DNA from: Stromatinia cepivora
Lineage: Eukaryota > Ascomycota > Leotiomycetes > Helotiales > Sclerotiniaceae
Assembly (NCBI GenBank): GCA_014898415.1
Contig: RCTD01000019.1
Location: 434,001 to 498,000, forward strand
DNA length: 64,000 nucleotides
Reading direction: 5' to 3'
A model generated the notes under the pieces. That model was not told where the DNA came from. It ran no database searches and saw nothing but the letters and a program-made list of their open reading frames with translations. The translations under genes were made by a program, and so were the position numbers. Shown one piece after another: positions 49,501 through 60,787 of the stretch. Position 1 is the first letter of the stretch. Each line of letters opens with the position of its first letter.

Positions 49501-50090
49501 GCGGTACAGATGTCTGGATGCTTTCTGGTGATAATCCCACCACCGCAATTGCTATTGGTCAACAAGTCGGTATTCCCTCCAGCAACGTCATCGCAGGAGT
49601 TCTCCCCTCGGAAAAAGCAAAACAGATTTCCTATCTCCAGAAATCGCTTCATTCCCATCGGTCCAAGAAGCGCGATTCTTCTACCAAGAGAGCACTGGTC
49701 GCCATGGTCGGAGACGGCATCAACGATTCGCCCGCTCTGACGGTCGCAGATGTGGGAATAGCTATTGGATCCGGCTCCGACATTGCGATCTCTTCCGCGG
49801 AATTCGTCCTCGTTTCTAGTAATCTCACTTCCCTGATCACGTTGTTGGATTTGAGTAAAGTGGTGTTCAGAAGGATTAAGTTTAATTTCGCCTGGGCGCT
49901 GGTCTATAATGTTGTTGCGCTTCCCGTGGCAGCGGGCGTTTTTTATCCGATTGTTAGTAGAGGGAATCATGTTAGGTTGGATCCGGTTTGGGCGAGTTTG
50001 GCTATGGCGTTGAGTAGTATTAGTGTGGTTTTGAGTAGTTTGGCTTTGAGGAGTAGGGTGCCGGGATTGGGGTTTAAGGTTAGGAGGTAG
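46547..50090 (+). CDS. copper-type P1B ATPase with a one-base frameshift near the N-terminus
   Basis: Heavy-metal (Cu+ type) transport ATPase, intronless. The ATG at 46547 opens a frame encoding the start of a first HMA domain (LLSNLHCPSCVSNIQ); after an A7 run at 46701-46707 the frame must shift to continue QKTLYALCPQPKEVIPS and run to TAG at 50090. With one A fewer the protein would be 1180 residues. Further domains: HMA2 GMTCAACANNI, HMA3 GMYCNHCPPRI, eight predicted membrane helices, actuator TGEAKL, CPC ion motif (about 769-771), phosphorylation site DKTGTLT (Asp about 814), GDGIND, and YN/MALSS in the last helices, all typical of Cu+ pumps. The nucleotide-domain motif, usually SHP, reads SHT here. 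The frameshift is either an assembly error or a recent lesion. Confidence 0.9.
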
Positions 50091-51506
50091 AGGTTATGGC
50101 TACCTAGTTCTATTGTTGGGTGGAGTCGGAAGAATGGAAAGTATGGTTATGGTATGAATGGTTACTTTACAACTTGTTGCATTGAATCTGTGCCTACGAG
50201 TATTTGATATTTGTTATCAGTTTATATGCACAATGTGAATTTCTGGGATGTGATTGAACATGGAAAGCATAGTTAATTAATTTCTAGCTTTACCCCCCAC
50301 AATGACTTTTACAATGAAGTATCTCCCAATCTTCAATCCATCCATCCATCTATCATCACGCTCCTCTCCTCGCTTCGTAATATTCAATACATATCTGAAA
50401 TCCCACCTAACAATAATAAAGCCATCAATACCCCCTTAGGTTACCCCACAAGCAACTCATTAAACACAACCTCCCAATATTCCTCCCGTAAAACTTAACT
50501 CAAAAAAATTCTATCTACAAGGAAGAATTTCATCGCAAATGTCAAATTGGTTTCTCCGGATATCATCTATATTTAGTATTGATAAGGTTATCCATTCCCG
50601 GATTTCCTAATATATGATTTCACTGAGTGGAAATGTTCTTTTTATTGTAGTTTTATTTTCTTGTTTTTGTAGATTTTATGGTTTTGGAGGGGGGGAGAGA
50701 CCCTTTTGTGGTTTTCTGGTTTTGTATCGTGGTAAGAGGTATTTGGTGGTTGAGAGAGCTTTGCAGAGTTCGGATGGTGGATGGATGGTGGATGGAATTG
50801 ATGATTTCTTTTATCCTAGTGGAGTGAGAGATGCGATATCTTCTCACTGAATACAAGAACCAGCAGGGAAACCATGGAAAATTCGCCTAGAATCACGAGG
50901 ACGTCGTCGTAATCTCTTTGATTCCATGCATCTTGCGTAAAGTGCTCTGAGTCCTCTGGAAATTGTAGGAAATTGTAATTGCAAAATGTGCACGGGATAG
51001 TATGTAGGATAGTGTTGATTTGGAGATTAAAATCGTGTTGCTTTCTCCTATTTCGTAAGATGTTGTAGATAATGTAGCTATGTTCTTGAATTTGTTCGAT
51101 CGTATATCTAGAAGGGTTTTCGAAGGGATTGGAGAGAGATAGATAATGCTCCTTGATTCCCCTTTTCATAATCGAGTTCTGGAGGTGAACATTCGTTGCA
51201 GAAGAGATAGGAAGTGGTAGCTATCGATGAGATTGAAATTACTGATCGATCGGAATTCAGAGGTGCGGTAGTGCCTTTGGACCTTGAAGATGAACTCCTA
51301 ATATTTTAACTTCTTCGGATAGCAAATTGTAAATTATGGAAAATAATAATTTCCCTGCTCTTAAAAAAAAGTGCAAAAGGATTATATCAAACCGGTTCTC
51401 CAAGTGCCATCGCAGTATATCCTGTCCAGGAAGAGAAAGAAGAAGAAAGGGCCACTAAAATTCCAATTGGAGAGCTTTTGCCGCAGCGTCATTAAACCAT
51501 ATGATA
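50091..51506. other. intergenic region, ATPase to F-box gene
   Basis: Convergent 3' ends. Open frames of 67-117 codons lack recognisable content. Confidence 0.5.
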
Positions 51507-52652
51507 TCAATCTCCAGTTGGCTCAGGAAGCAAATCAAGGGAAAATCTGACGCCTCTCGAAGCGCCAAGGCTAGGCTCAAGCCTAGCCTTAGCGCTGTCG
51601 GTTTGAAAGACAGACTTGATCTTTCCTATAGGGAACTTAATCGTTTTTTGAGCTGGTTGTAGTCGGTGACCTTGAGCATCACGACGTATCTGATGCGCTT
51701 CCCATCCTTCGCCTTCAGGCCCTTGTCCAAAGTCTTTCCAGATAACGATTTTCACTTCTATAGGGCATCGTTCATCGTGTTTTACCTCAACTGTATATTC
51801 TGTTCGGCAATATTGGCATTGCGAAGGGCGCGAGTGCTTTCTCCAGCTGCCTACTTTCTCACAAAGAAATGATTTTGACCATTTATTTTTAGGTAGGATA
51901 GGGTAAATACGAATTGATGTTGTGTCGATGCTGAGATGTTGGCCTTTTGCTTTGAGGTGAAGATGAGGACAAATATATGAAAGTAAAAGATGTCGACGAG
52001 AAGGTGGAAATTGGCCACGGAAAGTTATGCATTTCCTGGTGAAGAGAGATCCATTTTTTATTAAACATTCCCCTTTGTTCTTTGTGGCCAAATTATCAAT
52101 TCCCATGTGCACGACAAGCTTTAAGAGTTGCTGGGCTCGAACATCGTGACCAAAGTAGCGGTGGTGCTTCATCACCATTTTGAAAATAGTAGTTCCAAGC
52201 TTCCAATGCATATAATAATCCATACCGTTCTTAATATCTTCCTCTGTACACAGCGGTCTTGCTCCTGGCAATAACCAAAAAGAAGAATTGAAGGAATATT
52301 TTTCGGCGTTTCGTATTTCGTGAAACTTTCCGCAGGAATCACAAACGATCTGGTCTGGAAAATAATGTTCTAAAATTTTCAAAAACATCAATTTGTCATG
52401 ATGGGAATTCCTTAGATTATCAGTGTATTGAGTTCCGATCACCAGGGCGATGTGTCGACAAGAGAGGGAAAATGATGCTGCTGATGATATAGGAAGATGA
52501 CCAGCAACCCGTTGCAGTATTTCCCGTGGGAGCCTGCTCAACAGCGAGTTGTTTAGCGCATCCAACGGATCTGGCCTCGAAGGGGCGAGATTTCGATAAA
52601 AACGAATTGTGCTCCGGTGACAGAGGTCGAATTGTCTCTTAGCACAATCCAT
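51507..52652 (-). CDS. F-box domain protein
   Basis: Single-exon gene, 381 residues. The F-box is near residues 34-75 (LLSRLPREILQRVAGHLPISSAASFSLSCRHIALVIG), expected to bind Skp1 in an SCF ubiquitin ligase. Downstream are cysteine pairs CDSCGKFHE (about residue 104) and CQYCRTEY (about 292) and the block EVKIVIWKDFGQGPEGEGWEAHQIRRD near the C-terminus, a layout seen in a large lineage-expanded group of fungal F-box proteins. Substrate unknown. It borders the AT-rich block at 52.8-53.9 kb, which is typical for such fast-evolving families. Confidence 0.85.
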   Translation of the reverse strand: MDCAKRQFDLCHRSTIRFYRNLAPSRPDPLDALNNSLLSRLPREILQRVAGHLPISSAASFSLSCRHIALVIGTQYTDNLRNSHHDKLMFLKILEHYFPDQIVCDSCGKFHEIRNAEKYSFNSSFWLLPGARPLCTEEDIKNGMDYYMHWKLGTTIFKMVMKHHRYFGHDVRAQQLLKLVVHMGIDNLATKNKGECLIKNGSLFTRKCITFRGQFPPSRRHLLLSYICPHLHLKAKGQHLSIDTTSIRIYPILPKNKWSKSFLCEKVGSWRKHSRPSQCQYCRTEYTVEVKHDERCPIEVKIVIWKDFGQGPEGEGWEAHQIRRDAQGHRLQPAQKTIKFPIGKIKSVFQTDSAKARLEPSLGASRGVRFSLDLLPEPTGD

Positions 52653-54276
52653 CTTGAGGTTGAAGTTGGATTTTGTGGGATTGGTATTGTTGCAAAAGAG
52701 ATTTGTTATTGGAAAGCTTTTTATAAGTATTTCCTAAGGTAATCTACGATACATACTTTACGGAATTCACCGTATTAGTTCTCCAACTGTCCGTCTATTA
52801 TTTGTGTATTGTTCTTCAGCTATTCTCCTATAATTCTCCTATTTACTATTATCATAAAAACCGTACTTTAATAAATTTATAATCTAAATTACATCAATAT
52901 ACAAAACAATAATAAAATAATAATATTATACGAAAATACCATCAATTTAAATATACCTCGAATCTCATTCATCAAATTTCATTACAAAATCATTTCCCAA
53001 TTATTTGAATTTCATCAGATATTATATTTTCAAAAAGATTCAATTTATTTATTATATCTCTATTACTATAGAATTTCAATATCTCTAAGAATATAAATTT
53101 ATTTTTTATTGATCTTTATCAAAATTCATAATATAAAACTTGAAATCATCTTATCGGATAGGATTATATTATTTGAATATTCAGAATTCGATAATATTAT
53201 TTATACAACTATCAATATCATTGAAAGTAATATTTTGAAATTATTTATTAATGAATTTTACAATAATCCTTTTTTCATTGAAGAATAATAAAATAATATT
53301 TTAATCAATCTAAATAAAAATAAAAGGAAATATTCTTATTTATCGAAATATTCATCGATTATATATATCGTATTAAAATTATCGATAATATACTTCAATC
53401 AATCGATATTGGAATATCGAATTCGCACAAATATAATATTTGTATAAAATTATATAATATAATTATTATTATAAATATATTCAACAATTATAGAATATCA
53501 AAGTTATTCAAATACAAATATGTTTTCGATCGATATTATAGTATTTATTAATTGAGACTGAACGATATATATTCAATATATTATAAAAAAGTGATATTTA
53601 AAATTCGATATAAATTATAAATATAAATGAATTATAATTGATGATTGAATTAATAATTAAATTGTTTTAAAACAATTAGAAATTGAAAATAAATTGATTT
53701 ATCAAATATATTTCGTTTTGGTATTCGAAATTTGTTGATAAAGATATAAATAAATATAAAAATAATAAAATAAAAATAATAAAATAAAAATAATAAAATA
53801 AAAATAATAAAATAAAATAAAATAAAAATAATAAAATATCTATTTTATATTTTATATTTTTTATAATCAAATTATAATTAAACAAACAAAAAGTAATTCA
53901 AAAAAGGAGGACCACGAGCTAAACTAGTTAGTATAATCACTTGATTGATTGCGCAATGTTTCAATCGAGATCTGAGGTATCTTGAGCGGGAACTAGGTAT
54001 TGCTGGGGCTCGCTTAAGCACTTGCTGAAGTATCTACTAGGTAGTTCTGAGTGTTCCCCCTTCTCTCCCTCGTCATGCAGTGTAAGCTTGTATTTACCTT
54101 CGCTTCAAAACAACAACATGGGTTTCAAGAGAAGTTTTATGGAAAGTATGTATAATAGCAGCAGGGCTAGGATTGCACTCTCAAATTTACAAATCTCTTC
54201 ATGGAATTTAGCTTGCAAACTAAATTAGTGCCTAATTTCGGGCTAAGGAGTAATACTCAGTCTTTATGATTCTGAA
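52653..54276. other. AT-rich block (probable RIP-mutated repeat relic)
   Basis: From about 52850 to 53900 the sequence is almost pure A/T with hardly any CpA left, and has no coding content. A 12-13-bp A/T repeat (AATAATAAAATAA) runs from 53757 to 53837. It looks like an old transposon erased by repeat-induced point mutation; the original element cannot be named. 53900-54276 is ordinary intergenic DNA. Confidence 0.7.
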
Positions 54277-54745
54277 TAGGCTGCGCAACGGATACCCGCG
54301 TGGCGGATTATAGCTCTAGCGGATTGCCCGTGGGTAATTCGTTTGTGGGACGGGTTATTGAAGAATTTGAATAAGTATTTATAAGTTATTTATAGATATT
54401 TGTAAATTGTTTATAGATTATTTATTAAATATAATTTGTATAATTTATAAATAATTTATAAATATTTATTCAAATCAATGGATAATCTATAGGTTAATGG
54501 ATATTCGCTTATTTTTTTGAAGCTATTTTTAGATTATTATATTAATCTTTATAAATTATATAAAATTATATCTATCTATAGGTTAATGAATTATCTATAG
54601 ATAATCTGTGGATAATTTATATAGAGCAGGTTATTTGAAAATCTCAATGAATAATCCACAGAACGGGTATTAGTTTTAATGGGTAGCCCATGGAACGGAT
54701 TATTTACGGGTACCTGTAGATTGCGGGTTATTTCTGTACAGCCTA
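54277..54745. mobile_element. hAT-like MITE, copy 2 (469 bp)
   Basis: Same family as 10489-11017: left end TAGGCTGCGCAACGGATACCC, right end ...GGGTTATTTCTGTACAGCCTA; the right repeat is diverged (TGTACAGCCTA). Subterminal GCGGATTAT and GGGTACC match copy 1, and the core is A/T-rich with TATCTATAG palindromes. The candidate 8-bp duplications, ATTCTGAA (54269-54276) and TTCATGAA (54746-54753), match at only five positions, so this is an older or more mutated insertion. Confidence 0.75.
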
Positions 54746-56025
54746 TTCATGAATGGAACGCCTTTCTAATATCAGTTTTTTTAGGATAACTAGGATAACT
54801 AGGGTGAAAAAGGCACAGGATATAGAACAGCCCGAATTTGTTCCAGCATTGAGTGCATTGCATACATTCCTTGCCTTTATTGCTTGATTATCAGAGGTGG
54901 TTTCATATCTACGTTGACATTTTCGGAGTCATCTGGCTGGTATACATTTCTTGCATAGTATTAATGGAAATTCACTATTTTTGTTGATTGCCTGAGCAAA
55001 AATGTGACCTTGAGTATTAATCTAAGGGTATTACAAGTGATAGGTTGAATATGGACTCCTCGTAGTGACTCAGATCAAAGAAAGATGAGCCCAAATTCAG
55101 AAAATAACAAGTAATGCATCATTATCAGCTCAATGAATTAAAAATTTAGCCATATAGAGCTAAAGAGCTCCTCTTGGTAAGTATTACGTGTCTTGAAGAT
55201 GTCGTTACAAAGTTGTCTGGATTGGGACGTAATCTTTTCCTTCGCTTTAGCTCAAAGCAATCACGAGCATTCTTCAATTTTGACTGATAATAAATCTCAA
55301 CCCTTAAAGACTGAGTGATTGAACCCTATGTAGATAAAATTTGTAGCCAAACCTGACTTTCTATCATGTTTAGGGGTCAAATCCCAGTTCTCACAGTGTA
55401 TTAGATGAATGTTGAGTCTTCTTTACAGATGCTTTGACATGTGAGAAATAAATACTCTGTAGGTAGCCCTTATGCTTTGTATATAGCCAGAAGGATCAAT
55501 TCCCTTCCCTCCATCTTTATAAGTAGTGATGTGTATTGGTAAAAGAAAAAACAAAACAAATGTAGAATTAATCATTCACATCCCCTTACATACGTTAAAT
55601 CCCATCATTATCATACGGTAGAGTAGGGTCTAGAGAGGCACGCCTAACTCATCAATATGGCCGTAGTTGGTTTTCGGGGCTGTATTGACCATGCACAATG
55701 TACTCTGTTTAAAATTCTCAAAGCCCTAATGCTTCTTCTTCTTACAACATAATAAACCATATGCTATTCCAAGGCCTACAACAATTATCCTAGGAAATTT
55801 GCAGTTCGTACTACATTGGTAGTAAACCTGTACTTTACCTATCAGATAGTGCATTCTCTTCATCAGTTGCGCTACTATTTCGTTGTTTAGCAACACCACT
55901 CTTCAAAATCTACAGCAAGAGCTCTCCATTCCTACTCCTGAATTTTCTCATTGATTGCTTTCTGGACAAATACACTTCTATACCTGAAAATTCCATTTCA
56001 CCAATCCCAGTCGCCCTCCATTAAG
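54746..56025. other. intergenic region
   Basis: No gene or repeat recognised; the 3' part is the presumed promoter of the following small gene. Confidence 0.5.
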
Positions 56026-56655
56026 ATGTGCCAACTTTACTGCACCACCTACGGCTGTTACACTCACTGCAAGACAGGAACAAAAGATCCAATGCAATTG
56101 ATACGTTGCGAACTATTCCGTGATATCGAAAAGCTACCGTGGGACAACGACAGATGTAGTGATGAGGACGGCGGAAACGGTCGAAGAATTTCATTGCAGA
56201 CGCTGAGACTGAGGCAGCGCTGCCCTACCTGCGTGACGAAAGCAGTGGCGGAAAGAGTGGCAGAGAGAAAGAGGAGAGAGGAAAAAGAGAAGAATGCAGA
56301 GAGAAAGGGAGAGAGGGGAGGGGTTTTGAGACAATTGAGATTGGAGGAAGATGAGGATGAGGGTGAAGAGGTGACTCCTAGGAATAATCAGTATCACTTT
56401 GCTAGCACTGATATTCCTGTGCGTGGTCATGCTTCTGGTGAAAAAGTGGAAAGGGGTGTTGAAGTAGACCTAGCAGCAAAGATGGGGGATGAATTGAAAG
56501 CTGGAGGGAATCTCGAAGACGTTGCTACTACACCTGCAACTAACCCTTTATCCCCAATGTCCATGTTGTTAAGCGACACTCTAGAGGCCGGAGAAGGGTC
56601 TCCGAAATTCCTTGCCGACAGTGATGGGAGCTTTGGCCTGGGCATTTATTTCTAA
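56026..56655 (+). CDS. small cysteine-rich/charged hypothetical protein
   Basis: Single-exon frame of 209 residues from the first ATG (MCQLYCTTYGCYTHC). Cysteines cluster in the first 85 residues (CQLYC, CYTHC, RC, CPTC), suggesting a small metal-binding fold. Residues 85-130 form a highly charged, probably helical Lys/Arg/Glu segment (VAERVAERKRREEKEKN), followed by an acidic patch (EEDEDEGEE) and a disordered tail ending FGLGIYF. No signal peptide or membrane helix. Short fungal proteins with an MCQL-type cysteine start are common and uncharacterised; no function can be assigned. Confidence 0.65.
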   Translation: MCQLYCTTYGCYTHCKTGTKDPMQLIRCELFRDIEKLPWDNDRCSDEDGGNGRRISLQTLRLRQRCPTCVTKAVAERVAERKRREEKEKNAERKGERGGVLRQLRLEEDEDEGEEVTPRNNQYHFASTDIPVRGHASGEKVERGVEVDLAAKMGDELKAGGNLEDVATTPATNPLSPMSMLLSDTLEAGEGSPKFLADSDGSFGLGIYF

Positions 56656-58337
56656 ACTTTGGGAAGCGAGGAGGTAGACAGAATTAGGAACCTTCAAGCT
56701 ATTCAAGGTAGCCCACTGATGGGATGACTGAGGATCCATAAGTTTCTTGAAGGGTGTGGAGAATTATGGGTTGGAGGAGTTAGATAAAAGAACTGAAGGG
56801 TGGATAGATAATTTATTTGATTGTTGCGGTGAATGAAAGGCAATAAAGTCAAATCTTCACTTTTATGTGGTGCTGGTAATAACTTGATGTACTATGTATT
56901 ATTATCCTAAGCGCGATGAAGATAGTAGACTAACCAATTATCAATTGAGGACTTACACAGTTTTATTTGATTCATAATTTGAAAAGACATTATCCCAACA
57001 AATAAACGAAAACTTACATATATTCCGTCGATATATTGAAAGCATTAATTTTCATCCAATTTTAGCTATCTAATGAGATTTCTGATATCTCATTTGTGGA
57101 AATCTGAGTAATATTAGCTGTCGAATTCAGTTCTCAACAGTCTCATTGTTCTAGAGCGATGAGATATCTCATCTAGTCAACTAGCTTGATTGCATCTCGA
57201 TCAATGTAATCCCACAACAGATTAAACAGTATGTAAACTTAACAAGCGAACTAAAAGTAAAATATAGTCATAATACTTGATTCCAAGAACAAATCTGCTG
57301 TTAATCTAGCGATCCGATTGTGTGATTGTACATAGCAGTCAAATACAAATTCCGACTTTATAAAGTTGGCGAAGCATAAACTTCGTTTATTATCACATCT
57401 CTACGGATATTTATAGAGCTTCATAAATAGGAGCTTTCAACGCCTTGGTTGAGACATCAAAGTTTATTAACAGAGCTGCTATGTGCACTGTTATGGGGAT
57501 ATTTGTTATGCGCACCACGGAAGTTGATTGGATCTCGACGATCCAGCCAACTTGCAAACCTGATTTGATTCCTTGACTTAGAGGAAGACTTCTTCATGTA
57601 TCGATCAATACTATATGCAGAATCCACGGATGATCGTCACTGAACATCATCTCTGGACCAGTATGCAAATTAATAGTCAAAGAAAGTCCTTCTGATATAC
57701 TAGCAAAACATTGTACTACTTTCTAACAGCTCGGATCCATCTCATGACAAGTAAGCATAATACACTTAGGTTCGGATATCCACAAGAAGTACATTGGAAA
57801 TCACCACAACAGTGGCGACGGCCCGACAGTCAAAAGATCTGAACTTTGAAGCTTGCCTGCCTTGACATGATTGTTTATCGATTGGATGATCAAGATGCGT
57901 CGCGAATTCGCCTTAGATTGGCAGTACGAAAACCGCTAAATCTCATCCTGAGCTATTCTCTTTCCATTTTTTGCACTCGGTTTGTTATTGCCACAATGAC
58001 ACAAGAGGGAGTTCGCCTTGAGTATGTTCCATGCAATCGTAATTCTATGCTTTCTCAAACCATACCCAAGGGGTTGAAACGATCGAATCTGTTCCACTTC
58101 ATGTTACCTTGTGAAGGATCCTTGCAGGCAATATGTAGAAGTCAAATATCGTATTTAATTCTGTATTATCCTAACAGATATTGCGCAAAAAGTAAAAAAG
58201 ACTAGGAGACATTGAAACCACTGAGTTACCATAACGAAGCATGGCGGTGCTACTTTAATAATGCGTGATAAGAATTGAATCATTCCAATAGCGCACAAAT
58301 TTCCTTGGACTTCAAGTCTTCAAATAAACAAACAACC
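56656..58337. other. intergenic region
   Basis: Short inverted stretches around GAGATATCTCAT near 57090 and 57160. A 119-codon frame (57846-58205) has no recognisable domain; it may be part of the decayed locus that follows. Confidence 0.45.
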
Positions 58338-58744
58338 TATTGAGCACTTCCGAAGGTCCCGATGTGCTAAAACATATCCAAAAATATTCATTTCTGATTC
58401 AGAAGAGAATAGAGGTCGGTGAAAATGCGAATGCCCACGAGTTCCAATTTACTAAAGGGAAACTTTTTTGGGAAGGGGCTTCAATGGTGCCCTGCCGAAA
58501 CAGGATATTCTTTACGAAGACGTGGTTGACTTAAAGGCAAGCGAGCGATCTCTACAAATTAGTGACGCTATCAAGCCCTCCGTAAGAAATATGTCAAAGG
58601 GTCTCACGAGAGTAAACGGTTCTCTCGGAGGATTGACCCATCCCCTTGAAGGAAGAATTGATAGATGAACTTCCAATTGACAACAGCAATGGAGCTAAGG
58701 GAGAGCCGAAAGAATCTGCAAAAGGTAAAGGTCGAGGCTGCTGA
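58338..58744 (+). pseudogene. probable decayed gene with two frame changes
   Basis: Three gene-like open segments in different frames follow each other: STSEGPDVLKHIQKYSFLIQKR...KGKLFWEG, then GFNGALPKQDILYEDVVDLKASERS...GGLTHPL, then KEELIDELPIDNSNGAKGEPKES ending in a TGA at 58744. Codon choice within each is far better than in the flanking AT-rich DNA. No good splice signals of normal length join them (the one candidate intron is 43 nt), so frameshift decay is more likely. No family is recognised. Confidence 0.35.
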
Positions 58745-59851
58745 TAGAAAGGATAAGGGCTTCAAGAGACACTAAATTTTACCATCGACTCAACTTGATG
58801 TATTTGCCTCATCTGCAGTACATGAATGAATTAGAGGAAGATTGTGAACAGAAAAGGTACCAATGAGGACTCGAACGTCGGTGAAAAGCGGGCGAAAAAT
58901 GAAGTCACTAGACAGAGAAGACAGGTGAAAGTCGGCATTATGATGGTATGCAAAGAGTAGTCTAGCGGGTGCCTGACTCTCGAGGCATCGGTCATGTGAT
59001 TTTTAATATCTCCGCCAGGAGAGTCTAATCGGCCAATTCCTAAATCGCATGTTTTGAACCCACTTTTCGCGTTTTTTTGAATATATATTGATTTCGTTCA
59101 AGTATATTATATTATAATTAATAATTGAAAATTGTATTATAGATAGATATATTATTTATCTATATTTTGCATTTTTTATTTTTATAAAATTCCGAATAGT
59201 AATAATTCAATTGTTATTTCTTTGATTCTAAATCCAAATCTGGAAAAATAAATTTGATATATTATATAATTTATTATAAAATATTAAAAAATTAAAATAT
59301 TATTTTATTTCTTATCGAATAATATTAAAATTAAAATATATAATAATTAAAATCTATTAGAATTTTCTATAAAATTTTCAATTATTTTAAATAAAAATTG
59401 AAAGATATAAAATTTAAAAATTATAATAAATTATAATTAAAAATAAATATTATTAATAATTCAATATTAAAAATAATTAAAAATAAATTAAAAATAAATT
59501 CTAAATCTCCTTGATTAATTGATTTCAAATTATTTATTTAATTTTTTATAAATTAAATTTTTAAAAGTTATTATATAAATATAATTTCATATGGATTTGA
59601 TATGCGTTATTTAAGAGATGGTCGATTAGATCTTCTGGAAAAGTTCGCTTAAAATATCCAATCAAAAAATAATGTAAAACTCTGGAAGAAGGTCGATGTG
59701 AAAACTAGACTATGCAAAGAGCAGCACTTAGAAATCTCATTAGACTTCTAAAAATCTTCTCTCATTTGTTCCTGCCTTGGCGATGCGGGTAAATCACGGA
59801 GTGACGTGAGATATGCCGCTTTAAAATGAAAAATTCATATGGGCAAGAACT
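58745..59851. other. second AT-rich block (probable RIP relic)
   Basis: From about 59080 to 59620 almost only A and T, without coding content, with sharp transitions to normal composition on both sides. Probable erased transposon. Confidence 0.65.
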
Positions 59852-60115
59852 TTACCGCCGCTTTACATTAGATTGATCAATTATGCCCCTATCGTTCCTT
59901 CCGGGAATGCCTTCCAACATCATCATAAGGGTCCATGCATATAATATTATAATCAACAAGATACCTTGACGGATATCTTCACGGATGTCTTCGATACCGA
60001 AAGCATGACATCTCTCATATAATCTGATATTTCGTTCCTCGCTCGGAGTCGCTTCTGTCACTTTTTCTCGCACAGGTAGGCAGTCATGCCGGCACAGTGT
60101 TATTCCTTCACACAT
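59852..60115 (-). CDS. possible gene fragment, ERNIRLYERCHAFGIEDIRED-type protein
   Basis: 87-codon minus frame from an ATG; the first 60 residues (MCEGITLCRHDCLPVREK...RLYERCHAFGIEDIREDIRQG) have gene-like codons. After RQG a GTATCT donor-like site occurs and a second frame (VDYNIICMDPYDDVGRHSRKER) reads better than the annotated continuation, so this is either an exon of a larger gene running into the AT-rich block or a frameshifted relic. No function recognised. Confidence 0.35.
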   Translation of the reverse strand: MCEGITLCRHDCLPVREKVTEATPSEERNIRLYERCHAFGIEDIREDIRQGILLIIILYAWTLMMMLEGIPGRNDRGIIDQSNVKRR

Positions 60116-60787
60116 GAATACTGCAGAGAATCAGGGAGCTCTCACCAACTAAAACACAAATCAATTGATATATTGATAGAAATCCTGTCCCCGGACCCAC
60201 ACTTCCCACGTCCTAGAGTACTGCTATGAGCTTTAATTTCCTAAATTCCGAGTTACTGACGTTCACTAAGACTCACTAACTGCTGATCTTCCGGAAAAGA
60301 AACATCCCGAACACCTCTAGTGGAAATCGTAGGTCGACTTCTCTTGATATTTGTATTTCTTTCTGTTGGTTATATTTCATTTCTACTTCCCCTTTCCTGA
60401 TTTTCCTATGCCTGCGTGACATAATCACAAGGTTCCTTTTGTCTCCAAGAGAAGATTGTTGGTAGCACGTACAAGAAATTGTGAAACACGACGGGTAGGA
60501 TTTGAGACGAACACGACGATCAACATTTCACACAGAAAGGAATCCTTGGCTAGGGATGGATTGATCGTTTTGAACATCAGATGAACAATTGAGCTGTTCG
60601 ATACAAGATACACAAGTACCTAAAGACTTCAGACGAGTGCTGTGCTGTGCGAGCAAAGAAGACCTCGAAACGAAACAACGAGCCTGCAAGATTGTGTCAG
60701 ACTAGGAAATCCATTGCGCATTATCCACCAACATCACAAGCAAGAAATTCTCGCAATGCTCTGCACAAATAGAACCGAAGGCTTTGT
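60116..60787. other. intergenic region upstream of the membrane protein gene
   Basis: No gene recognised; small overlapping frames only. Confidence 0.5.
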
